Assembly (NCBI GenBank): GCA_947044365.1
Contig: OX345637.1
Span: 7,093,201-7,157,200 of the forward strand
From: Petrosia ficiformis
Lineage: Eukaryota; Porifera; Demospongiae; Haplosclerida; Petrosiidae
Direction: 5' to 3'
DNA length: 64,000 bases
Position numbers and translations under genes: made by a program. The number at the start of each line of letters is the position of its first letter. Positions within the stretch are counted from its first letter, which is position 1. Positions 58,424 to 64,000 of this stretch are shown one piece after another. The notes beneath the pieces were generated by a model, which ran no database searches, was not told where the DNA came from, and saw nothing but the letters and a program-made list of their open reading frames with translations.

Positions 58424-59224
58424 TTCATCTCAAGTCATCATGTATTTATTATCTACATGTACATATGCTTATTGTCTACATGTACATGTATTTATTATCT
58501 ACATGTACATGTATTGTAAGGTCTTTTCCAATAATTATAACTAACTAAATGAAGTTTGACCAATAATGGGTTAAATAAAACGTTTGTATTTTTAGCTGGT
58601 GTGCAAAAAAAAGCATCAACTCCTACATCTACTCCTGTTGCCATGGTACCTGAAGTAGATGACCCATATGGAGGATCAACTGATGAAGCTTCTGATATGG
58701 AAGCTGAAACAGGTATGAGGATTAGTACAGTACTGGAATGAGTCTTCATGTTACAATATGTCTGGGTAGTATAGGAATTAGGAAGGAGAAAGTAGTAAGT
58801 CCTTGGTAGTTAGTATAGGAATGAAGATGTACATGTATATACATACATGTACATACATGTACAGCTAGAATGAGTTTTGGTAGTTAGTATAGGAATGAAG
58901 ATGTACATGTAGTACATGTAGATATTACATGTACGCGTATATAGAATGAGTTTTGGTAGTTACATGTAGTATAGGAATGAAGATGTAGTATATGCAATTA
59001 TGCACGTATATATAAAAGTACATGTACATGAATATTGGATATATTATTTATGTGTATACATGTAATTGTAAACATTGTATACATTATGTACATGTACATA
59101 TATATTGGATATACATGTACATGTACATGTATATATTGTGTACATGTACATGTATTGCATTAGTTGGCAGGATTGGTCGTCATGGAGACAGTGAGGAATA
59201 TGATACAGAAGATGAAATTGAAAG
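46483..59224 (+). CDS. XRCC1: XRCC1 DNA single-strand-break repair scaffold, 15 exons, BRCT2 outside window
   Basis: Scaffold that joins DNA polymerase beta, PARP1, DNA ligase III and PNKP at single-strand breaks in the nucleus. Exons: 46483-46533, 46652-46744, 48048-48084, 48486-48629, 48980-49059, 49651-49872, 50450-50578, 51105-51159, 51506-51561, 52754-52875, 52936-52976, 53934-54009, 54325-54440, 58596-58712, 59164-59224; 466 codons plus 2 nt, phases all fit. Seen: XRCC1 N-terminal domain from MPVIKFKHV through NRVRMFG, WDRVKIVC and LSFVTLHSPP; BRCT1 at about 290-370 (VVFTLSGFKNPYR, THLVCAFANTP, KKEWILDSRKY); basic PPTKKPK near 264-270 as a possible nuclear signal; DPYGGSTDEASD at 430-441, matching the CK2-phosphorylated PNKP/aprataxin-binding cluster; DTEDEIER as the last residues. 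No BRCT2 exon is found up to 64000, so the gene should continue to the right. The exon 13 donor is a weak GTTTAG. Confidence 0.93.
47330..47972. repeat. Duplicated and inverted segments in XRCC1 intron 2
   Basis: 47334-47445 recurs inverted at about 47774-47876 (GAACTCCAAGGCCATACACA side). 47516-47596 recurs directly at 47891-47970, differing by one 6-bp GCATGT unit. 46825-46990 recurs directly at 47590-47775 (TGGTACTAAATGAGTACTGG). The rest of the intron is AT-rich and without features. Confidence 0.8.
48185..48409 (+). mobile_element. hAT-type MITE, family 1
   Basis: Complete copy with perfect 8-bp duplications TTGTACAT at 48177-48184 and 48410-48417. Lies in XRCC1 intron 3, about 76 bp before exon 4. 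Confidence 0.88.
49071..49369. mobile_element. hAT-like element with TAGTGATGTGCGATAC ends in XRCC1 intron 5
   Basis: Inverted ends TAGTGATGTGCGATAC (left) and, inverted, TAGGGATGTGGGATAC (right), with perfect 8-bp duplications CATTTTAC at 49063-49070 and 49370-49377. It begins only 11 bp after the end of exon 5, next to the splice donor. The interior has GTATCGATAC palindromes. Confidence 0.83.
50618..50833 (+). mobile_element. hAT-type MITE, family 1
   Basis: Copy in XRCC1 intron 7. Flanks ATGTACAT and ATATACAT agree at 7 of 8. It has an extra ACATG (5 bp) near 50754-50758 relative to other copies and an internal deletion. Confidence 0.83.
51703..52460. repeat. 44-bp minisatellite with higher-order structure, XRCC1 intron 9
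   Basis: About 18 units built from ATCACATGACTCAATAAAAC (A), ATCACATGACTAATTAAAAC (B), a short form ATCACATGATTGTTGTATAA (C) and B lacking TTG (B'). The order reads A B A B A C B' C B A B A A C B' C B A', so the block A C B' C B A occurs twice. Confidence 0.93.
53536..53727. mobile_element. Tc1/mariner-type MITE (TA|CAGTAT...ATACTG|TA), copy 1
   Basis: Flanked by TA on both sides, with CAGTATAAGTCAATAAA at the left and an eroded inverse at the right. It also has internal inverted CAGTAATTAC segments. Relative to copy 2 it carries an extra 18 bp, (ACATGT)3, at 53583-53600. Lies in XRCC1 intron 11. Confidence 0.72.
53756..53894. mobile_element. Tc1/mariner-type MITE, copy 2
   Basis: Shortest form, 139 bp: left CAGTATAAGTCAATAAA, right TTTATTGACATATACTG, TA on each side. 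It keeps the empty T|A at 53802/53803 that copy 1 has filled. Lies 39 bp before XRCC1 exon 12. Confidence 0.78.
55009..56389 (-). pseudogene. LINE ORF, 3' part: reverse transcriptase, frameshifted
   Basis: Reverse transcriptase of the same LINE in two main frames (56006-56389 and 55009-56097). Seen: NKSSGPSEI, IPFLWKVANITPVHKKGD, NYRPISVIPTLGKILE, then FIDFSKAFDS, GVPQGALLGPLLF and the catalytic YADD (about 55746-55757), then YLGVIID. Frame breaks lie near 56400, 56030-56090 and 55215. After the last one the better C-terminal frame is 55019-55219, which ends at a TAG where related elements usually have the Trp of a WNSL motif. No RNase H domain follows. Confidence 0.9.
56775..58097 (-). pseudogene. 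LINE ORF, 5' part: 2A-like leader, PHD finger and APE endonuclease
   Basis: 440-residue frame from an ATG at 58097. Residues 10-21 are hydrophobic and run into GDIEINPGP at 22-30. A PHD-like Cys/His pattern follows (CTIC, CDCC, WTHTKC, WFCPTC; about 36-90). The endonuclease fold spans roughly 140-370, with AHLNIRSL, LSETWL, LLLGDFNCD and the catalytic SDHH near 346. The frame leaves the true reading near 56860-56880; a parallel frame (56437-56883) carries the linker between endonuclease and RT, with RPKKLPWINEDIRD. Confidence 0.9.
58008..58031 (-). other. 2A-like ribosome-skipping motif DIEINPGP in the LINE ORF
   Basis: The eight codons read D-I-E-I-N-P-G-P (residues 23-30), an exact match to the D-(V/I)-E-x-N-P-G-P consensus that makes ribosomes skip the Gly-Pro bond. 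It sits directly after a hydrophobic leader and before the PHD finger. 2A-like sequences at the N-terminus of APE-type non-LTR elements are known from other invertebrates. Activity in this copy is not shown. Confidence 0.85.
58795..58990. repeat. Tandem repeat with unit-specific ACATGT insertions, XRCC1 intron 14
   Basis: Units share TTTTGGTAGTTAGTATAGGA and ATGAAGATGT. One unit has ACATGT inserted at 58962-58967 (GTAGTT, then AGTATAGG); another at 58905-58910 (GATGT, then AGTA). Confidence 0.85.
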
Positions 59225-59365
59225 GTGTGTGTTTGTTATCACATGTTGATCTTCACTACTACCACAAGTACACTACCATTTTTTATTTATCCTCTGTTGT
59301 GGTTACTATGTCACACACATACACACACACACACATGTACAACTTCATATAGTTAGTAAAATTGT

Positions 59366-59605
59366 AAATAAGTACATTGTATGTGGGATTGTACATATAG
59401 ATACATATGTGTATATACTTCATATACTTATACAATATTATGTAAAAAGTTACATTGTATGTGGGATTGTACATATAGATACATATGTGTATATACTTCA
59501 TATACTTATACAATATTATGTAAAATTGTAAATAAGTACATTGTATGTCGGATTGTACATATAGATACATATGTGTATATACTTCATATACTTATACAGT
59601 ATTAT
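59366..59605. repeat. About 80-bp tandem repeat, three copies
   Basis: Units share TACATTGTATGTGGGATTGT, ACATATAGATACATATGTGT and ATACTTCATATACTTATACA. The spacer length varies. Confidence 0.9.
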
Positions 59606-59849
59606 CGTACATACATGTATAGATATTATACATGTACATACGTGTACATACACAGGAAGGCTTGTTGAAATTGAATATGGATATCACCATATCACAATTA
59701 ATTATGTTACAATTAATTGATCACTACCATATTTAGAATATCGTAATGTTGTAAACTAAATACTTATTACCTTTTAGGCTTTTACATTTACATGTACATG
59801 TATAAAACCAAGAGTATATACTCTTGATAAAACACATAAATTATATAGT

Positions 59850-60115
59850 GTTGTTTCAGTTAACTATAACTATAACTAAAACCCCTTTTAGTAAGGCATT
59901 GTGACTTTTAGTTAGCTCTAACTAAATTACAAGTCTATGTAATAACTATAACTAACTAAATGAAAATTGGCTAATAATGGAAACATTTAGTTAAACCCTT
60001 TTAGTAAGCCTTACATGTGGTTGATTAAACTATAACGAAACTAAAATTACAAGTAACTAGACATACTATAACTATAACTAAAAGTAGTTATTATTGTCAT
60101 ACTAAAATAACAGTA
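59850..60115. repeat. Family C repeat after the last visible XRCC1 exon
   Basis: Contains AACTATAACTATAACTAAAA and TAGTAAGGCATTGTGACTTT in family order, then ACTATAACTATAACTAAAAG. Confidence 0.62.
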
Positions 60116-60474
60116 ATCAATTATCATTTCATATGCACTGATGACCCAGTGGTGTTGTTTACATCTAGTTTAGTTTTAGTGAATATTAAACAGGAGGTCA
60201 AGTTTTGGTTTTTGTTATAGTTTTTTAAACTATTTGAAGGAAAGATACAATACTATATTATGTTCACATTGATGATGTCCTCAAGATTATGATGTGATGA
60301 ATTTATATGTAATATAGTGTATAGTTAATGTCATAAGGTTAATACATGATTATAATGTAACTCAATAATGAAGCAATGGATTGAAATTTGGCATACAAAA
60401 AAAGAACAGGAAGGACTCAGCAAAAACGAATGAATATTCGAAGGTTTGCATGTGTTTTTAATACTTTTTATCAA

Positions 60475-60790
60475 TGTTGCTTTTATCTTGATTGGCTATA
60501 GAAAGACTCCAAAACTGGATTATTGCTTTATAACGAGTACCAGTCTTGTTCCTGTCACTGTTTCTTAAGAATTGGATTTAGTATCGTTGAACTGAGAAAT
60601 GATACGGAAGCAGCCAACACAGCCTCAACTTTTCAGGAACACACCCACATTATTGACAACACACTTGGATCCCACAAGTGCACACGTGCAAACATTAAAG
60701 TGGGTATGGTAGTGAAGCTTCGAAGGGAGAAATTTAGCTTCAAATACGCAGCAAACAAACAAAGGTTTGAACATTCAAACCTTTTTTACA
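60475..60790. repeat. Repeat pair R, copy 2
   Basis: Counterpart of 23965-24250. Its open frame has no recognisable domain. It is followed at 61100-61180 and 61565-61640 by further partial repeats of a ATAATGAAGCAATGGATT segment that also occurs at 60370 and, inverted, near 51300-51330. Confidence 0.6.
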
Positions 60791-62738
60791 TATCAAGACA
60801 TATTTGAAGTCTGGTAAAACCAGACTGTCTCTTGATTCATAAACAAAGTGGTGCATGGTTTCCAAGTTAATAGTACTTACATGTACATGTACAAGTACAT
60901 GTTATTGTGTCATTACATGTATCATTTGTTGATGAGTCGGGATTCTTTATTATGTATCCTAGCAACCATTGAACCTGCAAATGTGTAATAATTATATAGT
61001 ATTACCATGGTAACAGATTGTTATTAAATCTGGTCTCTTAGCAACTTGTACAAATCATGTATTTATCAGGAATATGAATAGAATGTATTTACATAATCAA
61101 TTTGTGTTCACATTCAGGAGGACCTCAAAATTAGGATGTGATGACTATATGTGTAATATAGTTAGAGAGAGGCACATTATGCTGACATTGCTTTCAGCAT
61201 AAAGCAGGAAGCATTATGACAGCATAATAGGATGTGGAATGTAAACTTTGTGGTCAAAATACCAAGGTCATGGGATCACATGGTTGCAATTGAACATGCT
61301 TTTTCCATACTAAACGATGATTTAATTAGCAACAGCTAAATTCACTTGAAGACTACATGTATATACAATCATCAGTTAGCTATGTTACAATTTAATGTAA
61401 TACAATCAGAATTTTTAGGATTTTTTTGGAAGAATTTTGAGCATAATGAGAGCATAATAGTTACCTAAATGGAAGCATAATTATTTGAAATAAAACTGGG
61501 AATCTGAGCTTAGCATAATATATAGACTAATAAAAGCATAATGTGCTTGTCCGTATATATAGTGTATAGTTTAATGTCATAGGGTTAATTATTATGATTA
61601 TACTGTAACTCAATAATGAAGCAATGGATTACAGAGGTGGAAATAACAGTCACACATCAGACAATTTCTGACCATTTAGCCTGTTTGTCTGAGCAAATCT
61701 CACTTTGCTTGGAGATTTTGTCCTAGCAAAAAAGGAGAGTGAAATTTAAAGGAATGCTCTCACAGGAATAGTAAACAATCTGTGGCACTTGTCAATACAT
61801 GTAACTACATTCTTGCCTCACGATTCAATTTTAAAATCTGATTGGTTAATTTTATCATGTGGCTGGAGTAATTAATAATATAGATAGCTTTGCTCTAAAA
61901 GTTGCAGTCAGACCGAAATTTGAAAGTGTCTGATCGAAAATCACTATGTTTAGGCATGTTGTGAATTATAATTGTAGTCAACCTCTGGATTAAAATTCGA
62001 CACACAAAAAAGAATAGGCAGGATAATTATATGAAAATGGTGCAGGTAAAAAGATTGTTGGTCCTTCCAAACTAAAGCTATGAATATTTTCTGAAGTCAA
62101 GGTGAACGTGAATGAACTTTCATTATTTTTCTCTAAAAAGCAACTATCCCTTCTCCTAGAAGGTGTACACTGGTGTACACTGGTGTACAATGTTCTGATT
62201 TTGTAATCTTTCAGAACCTCACTATAAGCACTATAGTTAGCAAACCAAGTCGCACTATGCAGTTTATTAACTCCGGTTCTAAAGCCATTTAAATGTGTTT
62301 TCTGTCCCACGAATTAGATCCTCGTAAATTTTTAGTTATTTCTAACTTTCCATAACAATTATTATGTGTGATGTGATTTTTAAAATTCTATAAGCTCGAC
62401 CTTGAGCTCTGGGGCGGAATCGTTTCATTGTCGGCCCCTGGTCCGCAAAAGCTGATTGTTTGGTCAAACAGTTTTGTATTTCAGTTTTAAGAGTGGGGCA
62501 GCACTGTGATTTAAATACATGTACTTGCTATTTGTATAGAAAGCCACTGAAATTTGATATCAAAGAAACCTAAAAATTAACTTCCTGGACTCAATCTAAT
62601 TATCGGTAATCATTATACACTAGTATCCATCTCTGTGATCTTATAATAATCATATCAACATTGATTCAATTATGCACATACATGTAGCTATAGGTATATC
62701 TCTAGGTGTTCTTCCTGACATGTAGCTAATTGTTAGAA

Positions 62739-62956
62739 CTTTTGATGTTTTGAAGCATGGACCAAATTGGCTTAACAATGATTAGTGTGTGCACCATTGG
62801 GAATACATCTTGAACCAATTAACTAAGAGTTAATGCTGTTAGTGACAATATAATCATAATTAACTGTGGCATCTGGCCCAAAGAGAGAACTGTACAGTGC
62901 CTAATACAAAGCTCTTTTGGTCAATGGTGTGCCATATGAGCTTATCAAAAACACTG
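62739..62956 (-). mobile_element. hAT-type MITE, family 1, left end degraded
   Basis: Recognisable body (TGGCTTAACAATG, ATAATCATAATTAACTG) and intact right end AAAAACACTG. The left terminal bases are lost. Lies to the right of the last visible XRCC1 exon. Confidence 0.75.
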
Positions 62957-63079
62957 CTGTTGATTACGTACTGATGTGAATCTATGAAATAATAGCAACC
63001 ATTTGCTTTCTTATTCACTGGTATGTTTACTCTTTAACTTCCTAGCTTTTGAACTATATTTCCTGTATCTTTACCTGCA

Positions 63080-63950
63080 ATGTACATGTACATGTGTATA
63101 TGTATTATATGTACATGTACATAAAAGTTTATATGTACATGTACATATAAGTTTATATGTACATTGTACATGTACATATATAAGTTTATACATGTATGTA
63201 CATTTACATGTAAGTTTATATGTACATTTACATGTAAGTTTATATGTATATGTACATGTAAGTTTATATGTACATGTACATGTCAGTTTATATATACTTG
63301 TACATATAAGCTTATATGTACATGTACATATAAGTTTATATTTGCCTATAGTTTATATGTACATGTAGATATATGTTTATGTGTACATGTATATGTAAGT
63401 TTATATAAACATGTATATGTAAGTTTATATGTACATGTACATGTCAGTTTATATATACTTGTACATATAAGCTTATATGTACATGTGCAGTATGTAAAGT
63501 TTTTATGTACATGTACATATAAGTTTATATTTGCCTATAGTTTATATGTACATGTATATATATGTTTATGTGTACATGTATATGTAAGTTTATATATACA
63601 TGTACAGTATGTAAATTTATATTTACGTGTATATATAAGTTTATACATATATGTACATGTACATAAACATATAGGTTTATGTGTACATGTACATGTTAGT
63701 TTATATTTACATGTACATGTAAGTTTTATGTAAGTTTACATTCACATGTACATATATACATGTACATGTTTATATTTACATGTACATATATACATGTTAG
63801 TTTATATTTACATGTACATGTAAGTTTTATGTAAGTTTACATTCACATGTACATATATACATGTACATGTTTATATTTACATGTACATGTTTATATTTAC
63901 ATGTACATATATACATGTACATGTTTATATTTACATGTACTTGTAAGTTT
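63080..63950. repeat. Long degenerate minisatellite of AAGTTTATATGTACATGTAC type
   Basis: About 24-bp units of AAGTTTATATGTACATGTACAT with variants fill the right end of the window. The open frames in it are low-complexity artefacts. Confidence 0.92.
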
Positions 63951-64000
63951 ATAATTACATAAGTAACAGTTAGTAATAATAATAAGGTCTCTTATTTTGT

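Larger units (their letters stand above)
1..64000. repeat. Dispersed TACATG/ACATGT hexamer, single units to long tracts
   Basis: ACATGT and its phase-shifted form TACATG occur throughout the window as single TACATGTA sites and as tracts (for example 8369-8403, 21315-21360, 23630-23692, 24489-24530, 50350-50380). The unit is its own reverse complement. Tracts of two or more units are absent from the EXS gene, from the spliced exons of the other genes and from the LINE body, but fill introns and spacers. Occasional TACGTA steps interrupt the tracts. Confidence 0.95.
59225..64000. other. Region after the last visible XRCC1 exon: repeats, no exon found
   Basis: Presumably XRCC1 intron 15. Holds the 80-bp tandem repeat, family C, repeat pair R copy 2, a degraded family 1 MITE and the terminal minisatellite. 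I looked for a BRCT2-like exon (WIYSC-type motif, phase 2 acceptor) and saw none. Confidence 0.6.

Noticed and set aside
60523..60807. 94-codon frame in repeat pair R
   Set aside because: The homologous copy near 24 kb is not open in the same frame, and no domain is recognised.
61990..62310. 106-codon minus frame, considered as an XRCC1 BRCT2 remnant or separate gene
   Set aside because: Wrong strand for XRCC1, no BRCT motif, overlaps dispersed repeat sequence.
63003..63733. Up to 189-codon open frames near the right edge
   Set aside because: Low-complexity reading of AAGTTTATATGTACATG units; no stop is formed by the repeat in those phases.

Overview
The window looks like AT-rich, intron-rich DNA from an early-branching animal, most plausibly a demosponge. 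This rests on the gene content (an animal-type XRCC1, a fibronectin-III receptor, a SIRT2/3-type sirtuin, an XPR1-family EXS protein), short spliced exons in long repeat-filled introns, a non-LTR element with an N-terminal 2A-like motif, a Helitron-type helicase relic, and hundreds of dispersed TACATG/ACATGT hexamers. No species can be named from the sequence alone.

Four protein-coding genes were resolved by joining exons with compatible phases and GT/AG sites. (1) A sirtuin gene on the minus strand, six exons from 16236 down to the left edge, where it is cut off. (2) A single-pass FN3 receptor on the plus strand, ten exons, 16610-43512, complete; its start faces the sirtuin start across about 0.35 kb. 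(3) A single-exon EXS-domain protein of the XPR1 family, 44238-46268 plus. (4) XRCC1, plus strand, 15 exons from 46483 to 59224, with NTD, BRCT1 and the CK2-type acidic cluster present and BRCT2 beyond the right edge. Only 214 bp separate the EXS stop from the XRCC1 start.

The rest is introns and intergenic DNA full of small mobile elements: about ten copies of a ~225-bp hAT-type MITE with clear 8-bp target duplications, three further hAT-like elements (one nested in another family), TA|CAGTAT...TACTG|TA Tc1/mariner-type MITEs, a ~400-bp family with CCATCCCTATGATTGCTTT ends, tRNA-derived SINEs, foldback hairpins, an antisense and broken CR1/L2-like LINE in XRCC1 intron 13, a gag-like relic and a Helitron relic. 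Many minisatellites are present; most long low-complexity reading frames come from them.

The most interesting signal is the hexamer itself. Comparing copies of at least six unrelated repeats shows an exact ACATGT unit, or a multiple of it, present in one copy and absent from the other, always at a T|A step, so that TA becomes TACATGTA. This resembles a TA-CA-TG-TA excision footprint of an element with CA...TG ends, such as the Tc1/mariner-type MITEs seen here. Repeated events at the new TAs would build (TACATG)n tracts in steps of 6 bp. The source is inference; the presence/absence pairs are seen directly.
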